Source: Hermatobates lingyangjiaoensis (Eukaryota; Arthropoda; Insecta; Hemiptera; Hermatobatidae). From it: a stretch of 64,000 bases of DNA. Both the position numbers and the translations under genes were made by a program. Below are positions 47,430-59,031 of the stretch, in pieces. The stretch lies in the NCBI GenBank assembly GCA_026182355.1, contig JAPFBL010001928.1:4597001-4661000 (forward strand), written 5' to 3'. The notes under the pieces are model-generated. The model had not been told where the DNA came from and did no database searches. It saw nothing but the letters and a program-made list of their open reading frames with translations. Each line of letters begins with the position of its first letter. Within the stretch, counting starts at the first letter, position 1.

Positions 47430-47433
47430 TTAA
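47128..47433 (+). pseudogene. Helitron helicase C-terminal remnant
   Basis: The frame contains RDRAIFSNGLLYFAYSRVTG (about residues 23-42), matching the Helitron PIF1-like helicase motif 'FxHGQLYVAxSR'. Upstream helicase motifs and the Rep domain are missing, so it is a non-functional tail left in a shortened element. Confidence 0.75.
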
Positions 47434-48535
47434 TTATATAATAGTATTAAGATATTATACTATTTATCAGTTAAAGATTATATGAATCTTTCTTTGTTAT
47501 ATTTTATTGAAATAATGTTACTAATAAATATAGTTCTCCATATAATTTTTAAAGTCAAGTTTTAAAGACAAAAATACCAAAGAACTTAGAAAGGTAACTA
47601 CCGTAATATATTAATTTAATTATTTAAATGTGTTATACAAATAGATACTCCTTAAACAATAAATTCTGGTCGATTAATAGAACAACGTTTTTTTATTAGA
47701 ATAAATACATTGAAATGGAAGTTATTAGGAAAAAAAATTAAATTAATAGAAGAGTCATTAAAAACTATATGATGACAGATAACTAATAACTTATATTCGA
47801 TTTCAGTAGCATATTTATAAAGCTAAAATTCAACCTGGTAATGCGGACCAATCACAACTAAAATTAGTGCTAATTAACAAAAGTAGCTCCTCTAGACTCC
47901 CTTAGAATTGTCCTGAACGTGGAAGTCTCTAAGGATGGCTATTGGATGCAAAAATATCCACTTTTAAAGTTATTATTTTCAGGTTATGTTTTCATTGTCA
48001 AATACAACCAAAATAATATTAATATAAATATGTTCGTTTGTGGCCCATGTATATAAAAAAAAACATTACTTTTTTTTACTCAAATTTCATAAGCAGTAAT
48101 TTCGGGTGATGAACTTTCTTAATAAATTTTGTAAAATATATAATAAATAAATTTCAAATTTGACCCATGTCAATAAGAAGCTTTGAGCTTTTCCACAGAC
48201 GAATGTGAAAGCATTTGACATTTTATTACAAAAATGATAATGCAAATAAATAGCTTGACCAATCGCAGCAAAGTTAACAATCGGCTGGATGAAAGACGAA
48301 ACTAATGTTTGTTTATTAAAACTATAAAACTATTATAAATACAAATCAAACATTCTTCTTTTATTTTGAATAATTAATGTATTATTTGTTTTATATATAT
48401 AAAAGAAAGTTTTAACTCTTTCAGTTGCCTAAATATATTGTTAATGTAACAATTAAATATAAAATGTGTTTGTTATAAAGATGCATTTGTTAAAAAAAAA
48501 ATTGATATAATATATTAAGAATATTAAAAGCATAC
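47430..48535. other. intron sequence, nothing recognised
   Basis: AT-rich; no repeats or exons identified. Confidence 0.4.
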
Positions 48536-48609
48536 CTCAAATTTGCTTCTTGCAATTGTTGTACAAGATCTTCAATTTGACCTTGTGAAGTATTTCTAAT
48601 TTCTCTGAC
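48536..48609 (-). CDS. golgin-like protein, 74-base coiled-coil exon
   Basis: Acceptor ATTTTCTAG, donor GAG|GTATGC. It encodes VREIRNTSQGQIEDLVQQLQ, then EANL and two bases of Arg. Entry phase 0 and exit phase 2 match both neighbours. Confidence 0.85.
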
Positions 48610-48761
48610 CTAGAAAATATTAATTTAATAATTTAGGCTAAATTATAGATATATTATAGGTCGATGTATTGTTCAATTATAGTAATTAGGATTAGTGATT
48701 AGTCTAAATTAATTATGATGTGAAACTATTTTATTGAATTTAATCGTAAAAAAAAACCTAC

Positions 48762-48900
48762 TTGAGTTTCATGTTCATGTTTTAGCCTATCAATTTCTTT
48801 TTCAAGGGCAGATGTTCTGGGAGAAGTGTAGGGGCTTAACTCTTCAAAATGACCTGAGTCAGCGAGCGAGGGAGTCAGCTCTGAACCTGCTGATGACCGT
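48762..48900 (-). CDS. golgin-like protein, Ser/Pro then coiled-coil exon
   Basis: Acceptor TTGTTTTTAG, donor CAA|GTAGGT. One base completes the preceding codon. It encodes RSSAGSELTPSLADSGHFEE, then LSPYTSPRTSALEKEIDRLK and HEHETQ: a Ser/Thr/Pro-rich, potentially phosphorylated linker leading into the coiled coil. Confidence 0.85.
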
Positions 48901-49640
48901 CTAAAAACAATTCACATACATTATTATTTTTATTTATCATCTGTTTGAAATGCAGTTCCCATTAATATTCATAGAAAAAAAAATAATTAAAAATTAATAT
49001 TAAAAAATTAAAATATTACATTTTAATATTTTAAATTAATTTAATATTTAAATGCTCTATTTTTATTTAATTATTAATATTTAATTATTATCATTTAATT
49101 ATTAATATTAAATATTCTATAGAATTATTTAAATATTCTAAAAAAAAATTTAATATTAAAATTAATATGAAAAAAAAAAAAAGAAATTTAAAATTCAATT
49201 TTCGTTTCTTGTTTGCACAGATATTTACTCTGGTCATTTCCAGTTCCCTTATAGGCAACCAAGAAATTACGCTATTCGCAATACATTCTTAATGAGTCAC
49301 AATAAAACAATTTCCTAATTTTTTAACCACTAAACAAGTTTTATTTATGGCACTTAAAATAAGTTTTGCAACTCTTTTATCATAATCTGGAAGCATTGAT
49401 TTTGTTGGAATTTTAAATAACAATAGTTTTATTGTAAAACAGCGTTACGAAGAAGTAATTTTTTTTATTCTAGTTGCTAGTAGAAAAAAATTCCAAAATT
49501 TGATAAAAATTTAGAGAAATACGCAGGTATACCCCAAAAGGAAAACACTAAAGGCTCATGTTTATTTTAAAATAATAGTTTGTCAAAAATATTGAAATAT
49601 TAGTAAATACTACTTAGAAAGTTCATTCTAACGTGAAATT
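48901..49640. other. AT-only low-complexity intron
   Basis: 48960-49200 is an almost pure A/T strip built of AATATTAAAAATTAA-type words. Nothing else recognised. Confidence 0.5.
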
Positions 49641-49649
49641 TTAACGGGT

Positions 49650-50050
49650 AATTTGTTAAAATAAATGCCGTAAATTACTTTGGAGTCTATCTAGACACAA
49701 GACTGTAATAGACGATTCAAATGGGCCACTTTGAATGTACAGAGACAAGGACATTAAAGCTAGGTCCTTCACTGAGAAAGATAGCTGGTATAAGATGTAA
49801 AACTCATGAAGGCCTCTTAAAGCAGACCTATTTCTGATGTGATAAGCCAGTAATCGAGTACGGAAGTGATCAACACCTCCAACAGCTTACAGAGCAAGTT
49901 GAACAATATCCAGCTCTCGGATAAATCAACGGAGCTCCCTGTTCAATACCTATAGGCGAATTGAAAATGCAGACAAGTTAGACCACCTTTCTATATAAAA
50001 AATATTGCTATCTTGCCTCTGCTTAAGAGATGCAGAACAACCATAGCAAT
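49650..50050 (+). pseudogene. LINE (Jockey/CR1-type) RT C-terminal relic
   Basis: Broken plus-strand frames read VNYFGVYLDTRL (from about 49668), then SLRKIAGIRCKTHEGLLKQT, then PVIEYGSD. This is the order of the conserved 'LGVxLDxxL ... YxxxxxPxxxYGS' region after the RT domain of many non-LTR elements. Stops and an internal shift make it non-functional. Confidence 0.6.
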
Positions 50051-50059
50051 ACAGAACAC

Positions 50060-51870
50060 ATCGCTACCCTAAAACTATTTCATTTTGACTACAATGTTGA
50101 TTAAAAGTATTATTTAACTTTCGATATAATAAATATATATTTAATTTAACATTAATGCCAAGTGTTAAAGTTTTGTTGGGTAATTGTGCTAATTTAATGA
50201 ATTAGTTATATACATTGTGGAATTAATTGTTATAATCATGTTAGTCATTTTGGAATTATTCAAATAATCTATACATTGAACTCTTTCAATTAGCATATCC
50301 TGTAATAAAAAAATAAATGTTAGTATAAATAAATATTTTTACCAGCCACTACTCTGAAATATGCCGTATCTTCAGGGAGCAATAATTATGTTATTTGAAC
50401 GTAATTTTATCAAAAGCATGTTTACAAATAAAATTTAATCAGTTACTTTCAAAAATTAGGATCATTCCTTAAAATTATACTACGAGTATATAGTATATTA
50501 ATAAAAAACGAATTGGGTGAGATATCTATATAAAAAGTATTCATTTGAATATGCTATTAGCGTTTCATTGTTATTCCAAATTCATAAGATAGTCTAAGGT
50601 TGTTTATGTTTGTTGTAGATAAAGTAAAAATTAATATCCGGATGAAGTTTACAACAGAATAACAATTGTGATGAATTATAATGGAACTTATATTTAATTT
50701 TCTTATTTTTGATTAATATTAATTTATTATATTTTCATTGTTATTATGAGTTTTCTTTTATTTGTTATTTATTTCTTTTATTGTGATTATTAATTTTACC
50801 GAAGCGCATACGAGTATAATTAACTGACTGGTTATATGGGAAGAAATTTTAAGAATATGCTGAAATTCATGTTATTTGTCCGTTTAATATTATTAATTTT
50901 AATAAAATTATAATATTATAATTTTTATTATAATAAAGACTAATTAATAGGGATTGAACAGATTGAATATTAAATTTTATTAACTGAAATCAACAAATAT
51001 ACCAAAGTAAGAAATTCTGAAATGGTACTAAGATATTTGGGATTAAGTAATGTTCCTTGTCAGGCACAGTTTTGTGATTTCAACTTGTCAATATGACGAG
51101 GATTCGTACTTGGTCAAAAGATTTTAGTCCTATTCTGAATTTCTTACTTCACTTTATTCTGCCCTTTTTATTTCAACTGTTTAATTAAATAGTTAATTAT
51201 TAAGTATTTAATTAATGCATGAATTGAACAAAAGAAATAAAGTTATCATTAAATTCAAAGATAATGATAAGAAGAAAGTAGTACGCAAGCCTGTTCGCTT
51301 AAAAAAAAAAATAATGGTTGAAAGAAAACGCGTATTATTATTATTATTATATGAATTAAATAATATTGTAAAAGAATAGATTAATTAAATCCTTAAATGA
51401 GGGAGTAATTTAATTAGCTTGCAATAAATTCCCTTTTTTAAAAACCAATATGAAGTGAACAAATTGATATATACTATAGGACTCTTTGCCAAGTTTTGAA
51501 GTCAAGGGCGGCTGCGTGGAGCTTAGAGGCCATTAGGCACGACACACAGGTTATACATTATTGATTATACACGTTTATTTGTGTATTAGCAGCATTCAAA
51601 GAATAAATGTTTAAAAGTTGTCTAATGAGTGTTTAATAAACAAAATGAGTTTGTAGTTTTATCGCAATAATAAACTGAATTAACAATATTGGGCAAATAG
51701 CTTTTGTTTGGTGATATATTCTCTTGGAGGGTTGTGCTGTTTACCAAATAAATATTGATTTAGAAGATTTAAAAGGTTTTAAATTAATTTCTCCCTGAAG
51801 ATAGCAATAGGAATTATAAGTCTTTGGTTATTTATTAATGAGAAAGAAAAGAGTTAGTGATAGGCAGGAC
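50060..51870. other. intron, one degraded inverted repeat
   Basis: 50995-51175 is a PLE-like inverted repeat (AAGTAAGAAATTCTGAAAT / ATTCTGAATTTCTTACTT; inner GGTCAAAAGATTTTAGTCC). The rest holds nothing recognised. Confidence 0.5.
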
Positions 51871-52115
51871 CCATGAGTGGGGACAGAAGGTATAGTGTAG
51901 GAAGGTCCCTGCGCCAGGCTTTCCACCTCTGAGGACAGGGCAATGGGCCTGAAGCCTGATGAGGAGGGCACGTCTAACGCTCGCACCTCGTCATCTCGCA
52001 GACCATCCGTGTCGTCCTCCAGTCGTCGAAGTCGGAGTTCCACTAGTTCTTTAGTCAGTCGGTTGATCTCTCTTTCCCGTTCTATCAATTCAGCTTGGGA
52101 GTCCGCCAGTTCAGA
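51871..52115 (-). CDS. golgin-like protein, exon with first coiled coil
   Basis: Acceptor TATTTCAG gives phase 0 entry: SELADSQAELIEREREINRL, then TKELVELRLRRLEDDTDGLR and a Ser/Pro-rich tail SSEVESLAQGPSYTIPSVPT, HG. The donor GG|GTCCTG is poor but is the one found that gives exit phase 2, required by the next exon; GAG|GTGGAA upstream is an alternative with the wrong phase. GC is much higher than flanking intron. Confidence 0.8.
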
Positions 52116-52479
52116 CTGAAATACAATCATAGTTGTCTAGTGAATTCAAAAGTAATTTTACTGATAATTAATATATTATATTTAATTTATTTACTTCATT
52201 TAATAAATATTTGTTCTTGTCTTTCCTCTCTCCATAAGGTGATAACAGTGATAAGTCTTCTTAGAAGAAGACAAAGCAGCTAACTTATACTTTAGGCTTC
52301 ATACACATATTTTCCTGATATTTTATACTTATAAATTTGACTTTTAAATATCATTCATAAATTCCAAAGCTATTATTGGTCTTATCCCATTTCTGAATTT
52401 CTTAGAATTGCTTTCTATGTTTCATATTTATTTTAGAATCTTCATGTAAACATGTGTTATGCAAAACAACGTTTCAACC
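52116..52479. other. intron sequence, nothing recognised
   Basis: AT-rich, no structure. Confidence 0.4.
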
Positions 52480-52680
52480 ATTCTAATTATATATATATAT
52501 ATATATATAATCAAAATAACACTTAATGTAATAGATGGATTAATTTACCACAATGAAACTAATTTGGAAACAATGCTCCAAGGCCTTCACTTGCTCTCTG
52601 ACGATGTGTTGACGAAAGGCCTTAGAGTATTCTTTCCAAATTAGTTTCATTGTGGTAAATTAATCCATATATATATATAT
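52480..52680. mobile_element. AGGCCT-family PLE palindrome, relative of the 6.6-kb PLE
   Basis: (TA)n (52489-52509), then arms GGATTAATTTACCACAATGA...TTTGGAA and their inverted copy, then (TA)n (52664-52680). The right arm equals the 3' end of the PLE at 8.4 kb, giving a direct link between a coding PLE and the small palindromes. Confidence 0.9.
52593..52628 (+). ncRNA. hammerhead-ribozyme-like motif, AGGCCT family
   Basis: Same layout as 8408-8443: CTGACGA 52598-52604, GAA 52614-52616, AGGCCT 52617-52622, T52623. The last stem I base is changed (AGAGT versus GCTCT). Confidence 0.65.
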
Positions 52681-53160
52681 ATTGTTGAAATGTACTGCAG
52701 CATCGGCATTAACGACTTTCAAACTAAGCTGTTCAAGTCTCCTGACAGTCTTACGAATATAAGGTGGTAATTCCCAAATAAGTTGTCCAAAGGATATTGA
52801 GACACTTTTTTGAAACACTTTAATAGATATGAACAATTTTAATACAATTGAAAACTAACATTACATGTTATATGCCTCCAAGAAGATTTGCTGCCAACCT
52901 ATACTAACATGTAATATTAGTTTTCAATTGCATTAAAATTGTTCATATCTATTAAAGTGTTTTAAAAAAGTGTCTCAATGTCCTTTGGACAACTTGTTTG
53001 GGAAATTACCACCTTATATTCGTAAGACTGTCAGGAAACTCGAACAGCTTAGTTTGAAAGTCGTTAATGCCGAAGCTGCGGTACATTTCAACAAAATATG
53101 CCTCCAAGAAGACTTGCTGCCAACCTATACTAATATATATATATATATATTATTTAAATA
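52681..53160. mobile_element. palindrome made of PLE coding sequence
   Basis: Left arm (minus) and right arm (plus) both encode the same PLE-like protein piece. The plus arm reads LDNLFGKLPPYIRKTVRKLE, then VVNAEAAVHFNKICLQEDLL and PTYTN (52982-53134), where it ends at (TA)n. I take it as the N-terminal part of a PLE protein, a region missing from the 6.7-kb copy. The arms share ~200 bp around a centre near 52900. Confidence 0.75.
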
Positions 53161-53333
53161 AGCAGCAGCTTCTGCATTGACCAGTTTCTTGTTGACACTC
53201 TCTAGTTTTCGTATCACTTTGCGGTGAGACTCTGGTAGCTTCCAAAGAAGGTTAGCAAAAGACATTAACACACACAATAAACTTTAGGTCAAACACGAAA
53301 ACACTTGAATAAACCACTTTCTTTAAAATGCTG

Positions 53334-53379
<46 letters not shown>

Positions 53380-53390
53380 TGGACAACACG
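53161..53390 (-). mobile_element. second PLE N-terminal fragment and (TA)n
   Basis: Minus-strand reading gives MSFANLLWKLPESHRKVIRK, then LESVNKKLVNAEAAA, a diverged relative of the fragment in 52982-53134. It is bordered by (TA)n on the right (53339-53373). Confidence 0.65.
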
Positions 53391-53504
53391 TTTAAACAAT
53401 TCTAATATTATATATATAACTTTGAATTGCCATGAAACTGGATTGCGTCTTAAAAAGCTTTCACTCGCATTGATCCTTAATTATATGAGTGCGCGTCAAC
53501 AAAC

Positions 53505-53726
53505 CTTTAGCTTGCGGATGGTGGAGTTGGCTCTCTGCGTGGGCGTGAGGTACTCATTGTTAGGGCCGTGGCTGTGCGTTGGAGAACAGTGGACCACATA
53601 TTTCTTAGTTCTCGCGCTGAACGTTGTTCCGTTGATAGGGAAGTGAGCATGGTCGCAGTCACAACTGGCAACACTGCTTCTTCCTCCAATCGACTCTACA
53701 TCATCTTGGTCGAGATTTCGCATCGA
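53505..53726 (-). CDS. golgin-like protein, Cys/His/Ser-rich exon
   Basis: 222 bases, phase 0 to 0; acceptor TTTGCTCTGCAG, donor AAG|GTTTGT. It encodes SMRNLDQDDVESIGGRSSVA, then SCDCDHAHFPINGTTFSART, KKYVVHCSPTHSHGPNNEYL and TPTQRANSTIRKLK. The final EYLTPTQ...IRKLK runs straight into the coiled coil of the next exon. It recalls the syntabulin-type 'YLTP..Q...R.L' start of a coiled coil, but I would not assign that family. A longer shadow frame on the same strand is not used. Confidence 0.85.
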
Positions 53727-55350
53727 CTGCAGAGCAAACACATGTAGACAGTATTAAGAACTTATAAATATTAATTATCATTAATAATGAAAGAAGCTTA
53801 TAAGAGTTCAACAAATGCATAGTCATTATTTGAACCAATGACAAGTTAATCTTAAAAGACGTGCATTTATGTTAAGATTTCTAGAAAATGTAAACATGAT
53901 TTCTAGAAAAATGCTAATAAACTATTGCATTGCCAGAAGTAAACTATAGTAATTTTAAAGAATGTTTACAAATTTAGGATCTCTTGCATCTATTCTCAGT
54001 ATTTTGATTGATATCTGTGGGTTACCAAAAGACTAAGATCTTTAAACCGTAACAAGGGGTCTTCGTTAGAGTGAAATCTCAACTGACTCAGTTGAGATTT
54101 AAGTCTGACGAAGACCTTTTGTTACAGTTTGAAGATCTTATTCTTTTTTCTCACTTTTTATTGTTGTTTGAACACACACACACTATATATATATATATAT
54201 ATCTTAATGTTGTGATGCGTGCATGTATATGTATGTGTGTTTAATGAAGTTTTTGAAGAGGCTTCAGATCACAGCTTTCCCTAAATTATAAGAAAGGTTA
54301 GGAGAGAAATAGGCCTGGGATAAATAAAAAAACTGCTACTATCCAATATAGCGAAGAAATTTTTAGTCAAAACAAAAACTTATTTTAGATGATTGATTTT
54401 TTTCTATTTATAATCTTTGCAATACTAGTGTTATACAAAACATGTTTATGGATTTTCGATCATAGGATCAGCCAGAAATCAAGTTAAAAAGGGGACTAGG
54501 GATTTTCATCTGTACTGTATTCGCCAAATCTGTTTACTTTATTTATTAATTAATATATATTTTCTAAGTTAATGGAAGAACCTTCGCTATTATTATTTAA
54601 TAATGATTATGAAATTGATTGAATGATATTTGTGAGGTAATTTTAGAAATAATATGAACAAAGAAATTTAATAAGATGACAACAGAAAATCCACTTTTTG
54701 TTTGTTTTTCTTTTTCTTTTTCTTTTTTTTTTTTTTTTGATCGGCTTTGTTTTTATTTCAAATGGCAAAGAAGAGGTAAGTCAAAAGCTTCTAGATCTGT
54801 CCCATTGGTGATTTGTTTCTTATACAGGAACATTTAAAAGTTATTAATATTCAATTTAATATTAAATTCAATATTATTCAATAAATTCAATATAATCAAT
54901 ATTAATCAATATATATCAATAATCAATATAATCCATATTATCAATATAATTCAATAAATTCAATTCCTATTTATTGAATTTATATTTCAATAAATAAGAG
55001 ACAAATTGAAATATCTAGCATAATTGAAAAATAAAAACGAAAAAAGAGAAAAATACGAATTAAATACTAGGTGTATTCAGTTAGTGGAATTATAAAAATA
55101 AGCTATAAGTGAATAGGAAAAAATGAGATGATCATATTAAAGGAGAGGAAAATCCATGCCTTTCAAGTTTGTAAGCTGAATCTTGTGATTTCATTTAATG
55201 TGATTTTGATAAAGTAGCTCTAAACTAAATTATCCTGATTATTTTTTCTATAATGTTTTTGTTGATTGTACAATTATTGATGTTACTACTGGTGAGATTT
55301 AGCCGGTAGTGTGAGAGTCTGCTTTTAGGTGCCTCCTGCGAATAGTGTAC
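53727..55350. other. intron with one PLE foldback
   Basis: 54022-54205 is an AGATCT-family inverted repeat (left minus, right plus; cores TTAACGA-like and CTGACGA at about 54105-54111) followed by (TA)n 54185-54202. 54703-54739 is a CTTTTT/T-rich tract. 54850-54990 is low-complexity TCAATAT repeats. No exon recognised. Confidence 0.6.
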
Positions 55351-55576
55351 CTGGGAATGCCTGCTAGGTCGTGTAAAGGAAGGAAACTTCCTGGGAAGTG
55401 TGGGAGTCGTAGCCGGAGACCTGACAGGTATTCGGCTGCTCGACTCTCCGCCTTCCTTCAGTCGGTTATCTCCTCGTCGCCATAAATCAGAGGGTGTTCT
55501 CCGCCAGCTGCTTCCCTTGTCTCCATCAGTCTCGGAACTTCGTCTCATTCGTCCTCCGTTCTCACGATTTGACTTC
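55351..55576 (-). CDS. golgin-like protein, most 5' recognised exon
   Basis: 226 bases, acceptor TTGTTGTTGCAG, donor CAG|GTACAC, entered with one base and left in phase 0. It encodes KSNRENGGRMRRSSETDGDK, then GSSWRRTPSDLWRRGDNRLK, EGGESSSRIPVRSPATTPTL and PRKFPSFTRPSRHSQ: basic, Ser/Pro-rich, no fold predicted, with several SP/TP sites. The entry phase shows at least one further coding exon upstream. Joined exons give 451 residues. Confidence 0.85.
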
Positions 55577-55604
55577 CTGCAACAACAACATACATTCCTT
55601 TTAA

Positions 55605-55990
55605 CTGAATGTTTAAAGAAACCAGAAATTACTATTGACTTAACTTATGATTGCAGTTGCCTACGTTGAAAGAAACAAGAAATTACTGTTGACTTAACTG
55701 TCTATGTTTAAAGAAAACAGAAATTACTGTTGACTTAACTTGTGATTGCAGCTGTCTACGTTTAAAGAAACCAGAAATTACTGTTGACTTAACTTATAAT
55801 TGCAGTTGCCTACGTTTAAAGAAACAAGAAATTACTGTTGACTTAACTTATGATTTCAGTTTCCTACGTTTAAAGAAACGATAAATTACTGTTGACTTAA
55901 CTTATCATTGCAGTTGCCTACGTTTAAAGAAACAAGAAATTACTGTTGACTTAACTTATGATTTGGAGTTGCCTACGTTTAAAAACACAA
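55605..55990. repeat. 54-bp tandem repeat, about 7 units
   Basis: AAATTACTGTTGACTTAACT recurs at 55680, 55721, 55775, 55829, 55883 and 55937 (period 54, one unit 41), with a first diverged unit near 55625. It lies just upstream (gene sense) of exon 55351-55576. Variants suggest a moderately old array. Confidence 0.9.
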
Positions 55991-56499
55991 GCTTGAGTAA
56001 ATTAATGTTTTCTTTATAATTTAAAAAATCTTCAAATATGCAAGAATTGCAAAGTTTGAGTGATTTATTTATATTAAATCGACTTTTTTGAAAGATAGAC
56101 TCTAATGGACAGTTCACCCGAAGCATTAGAACCTTTGACGTTTTTAACATTGGCATATTAATGTTAATATATCATTAATATATTTACCACTTATTCTACA
56201 AGCTTATTTATCTCATTTAAAAAAAGTTTTTTCTTCTTTGTGCTATTTTAATACATCTATATTTATGTTAAAGTTGGTTGAGCAATAGTAATATATAAAC
56301 AAAATGTTAAAATATTTGGAAATAAGTTCAAGCTAGCAGGAACCTGTTCCAATTATCATTCTGGGTTAATAGGTATATGAAAAGATCCGGAATAGTTGCA
56401 AAATAATAGTTCACATATTGTTAACATGACATTTACAGTTCTGACATTTACAATGACAGCATTGCTTTCTTAGATGTATATAAGGTCAGCGGGTTACAT
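55991..56499. other. nothing recognised
   Basis: AT-rich; no frame or structure supported. Confidence 0.4.
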
Positions 56500-56770
56500 T
56501 ACCCTCTAGTTGAGTTAAGTAGGAAAATATTGATTAATACATTAGATAAAGGTGAGTGGATTTTCTCAGTCAAGTCAAAGCACATATTGGCATTGAAGGA
56601 AATAAAGAGGAGATATGTTGATGAAAATGGCTTCAACAGAGGAATCTTTACAAACCTGCATGTATGCCTCCCTAAGTCATATGCGGAGAAGTTGACTGAA
56701 ATAGAACCTTTCGGAGGTGGCAAGAGGTTGGATTTCAACCTCAAAGGTACATCTCACCTGTACACAGTAT
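56500..56770 (+). pseudogene. LINE RNase H relic
   Basis: At about 56562-56620 one frame reads FLSQVKAHIGIEGNKE, the RNase H segment 'WVKAHxGIEGNExAD' of Jockey/I-type non-LTR elements. Downstream frames are broken (MKMASTEESLQT...). The 82-residue open frame on the same strand is in another phase. Confidence 0.6.
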
Positions 56771-56779
56771 ATTATTAAC

Positions 56780-57195
56780 TAACTATCTTTAAGTATCCTG
56801 TTTTGATTTATTGCCATGTACCCTTCAGCCTTTCGAACATGACATGGAACAAAGAACAGCAGATTGATGTTTTTTAACGTGGTGCCCTTTTGCCACTCCA
56901 TGGAATACCGGAGGACCAACCTTAAGTCAATTCTACTGCAGTCCGCGGCGTGCCCAAGGTGGACCTCGCGGAGGCGGGCATCCACGACTGACATCACTTA
57001 CCGAATCCAGGAGATATATACAATCAATATATAAATATAAATACATAGATATCTTTATGTATCCGCCCCTAGTGGGACCATGCAGCCCTACCACAGGCTG
57101 CATTTGCTTTACATCCACAGGTTTACTGTACCAGGGGCTACAAAGGCCACTGACCTTACCTGCAGCTGAGCAGGTTCAGCAGGACCATTTGTCCG
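56780..57195. repeat. GC-richer repeat-like block
   Basis: Contains 56937-56990, strongly GC and CpG rich. Its right end is an inverted match to the end of the 9430-10140 block. Type unknown; minus frames here (DARLREVHLGHAADCSRIDL) may be element-derived. Confidence 0.45.
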
Positions 57196-58230
57196 TTGAA
57201 TTTTGATAATTGATATATCTTTTACTGTATATTGTTATTGCTCTACTATTAACGTTTATGAATTAATTTTTTCTAAACATTTTATTGCACTAATAACGTA
57301 ATAATTTGTAAAACACATGTAAAATAAAAATAGAGCATGTGAAAAATTACAATAAACTCCCTTCAAGTTAGGGTGATACTAGGGAGGAAAAAATACATCT
57401 ATATTAGTTTGATTTTTTTGTGTTTCAATTTCTTTTTCACCTTAATCGAACTGACAAAATCAGTGTAACAGGTTAGTAAAGACACAATTTAATTAAAAAG
57501 AATCCTAAAAGATAACTATAAATATATCAAATCAATAAACATAAATAGTGATTAATGCCAAATTACATAATTGTTTTGCTGTCTCTTGCATTACAGTCAA
57601 TTTTCCATTATATACTTGCCACTGGTATTATATAACCTTTACATAATGTAGTTGTAAAGTTGGAAAAATGATGACCAGGAAAAATAATTGTATTGAGAGG
57701 TAATTTAAGGAACTTAATTTTAGTAACAGTAATCAATTTGAGAAATTCAATATTACAGACAATTTAAAGAATAAGGTTTCATTTCTTCAATAAACCAGTA
57801 TAATTAGCGATGTATGTTATTAGTGTCAATGTCATCTGGCAACAAATTTTACAGTTCATATAAAAACAAATTATCAGTTTGGCTCCGGAAAATAGATAAG
57901 ATTTTATCTAAATCAACAGGTTGTGTTAAAAAAGGAATTTATGAGTTAAGATAGTACAATCATAGTTAGAACAATCTTACTTCATTTAATAATCAAATTG
58001 ATTTTTTAGCATCCTACAGTGAACCATTCCAATCGAGCACCATAAGGAGTAAGTTTTTGAAAAGTACAGCTACAAAAATAAGAAACAGTATTACTGAGTA
58101 TTACTAGGGTTAGGTGACGTATGACCGGATTTAATATTAACTTGTGATATTAAAAAAAATTCTGTCAATTGTCATTTTGACTGTTTTCTTTCGATATTAA
58201 ACAATAAACTCCATTATTTCTTTTTCCTTA
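57196..58230. other. nothing recognised
   Basis: AT-rich, no structure identified. Confidence 0.4.
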
Positions 58231-58343
58231 TCAGTCCCGCCTAGTCTCTCCCTCCCTCCTCTCTACTTTTGCTCTATATCCCTCCCACTCTCACATCGTT
58301 TCACTCTTTCTCATACCTTCTTTTGCCGTTTTTCGATCTCCTT

Positions 58344-58374
<31 letters not shown>

Positions 58375-58770
58375 CCCCTATCTCCTCTCAAATAACTTTT
58401 GTAGTAATGGACTGAGTAGAAAACAAAACATGACCAAATACACAGCGATATAACGAAATCCAAGGAAATCAAGCCAAGTGGCTCAGAAGAAATATCAAAA
58501 AACCGATTATTATTATATATAGGGTGATATAAATGAGAAACTGCTACTACCTCTGAGATATAAATACATTGGATATATTTATGGTAGAGTTAAAATATTC
58601 AAACCTGAAAGTGCACTTCCTCCAGTAATCTCTCTATTAACGAGTCAACATACAACAAATAAATCTCCTTTTATATATCTCTCTTCCTCCCTCCCTCTCT
58701 CCCTCTCTCTCACTCTCTCTCTCTTCATACACAAAAATTCATTTTCTAACTATCTATCTACCTCTCTCTC
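58231..58770. repeat. CT-rich microsatellite stretches
   Basis: Pyrimidine-rich runs, mainly (CT)n at 58347-58376 and CTCCCTC/CTCT runs at 58675-58770. A purine-rich GGAAGGAAGGAGGGAGGGAG run lies at 58970-58993. Confidence 0.85.
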
Positions 58771-59031
58771 TATCAAAGTAACATTTTCCAGTCCATATAA
58801 AGTATGTAATAAAATATATTTTCAATAAATTTTTAATTTAAAAAAGAACCTCGTTATTGACGTTGTAATATCTGCAGTCACTGTGAAATACTACCAATAT
58901 TTTGTGTGTGGATGCTAAACTAAGGCACACGACTAAAACCATGCTAGTTCTTACACTAGAACGGATAAAGGAAGGAAGGAGGGAGGGAGAGAGATAAAAG
59001 AAAGTTATCATAAACATTACTATGTTGGCAC

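Noticed and set aside
53507..53689. Second minus frame in the golgin-like exon (MEEEAVLPVV...)
   Set aside because: Shifted shadow of the exon; only the other frame continues in phase into both neighbouring exons.
56530..56778. 82-residue frame as a gene
   Set aside because: The RNase H-like reading lies in another frame of the same segment, so this is a LINE relic.
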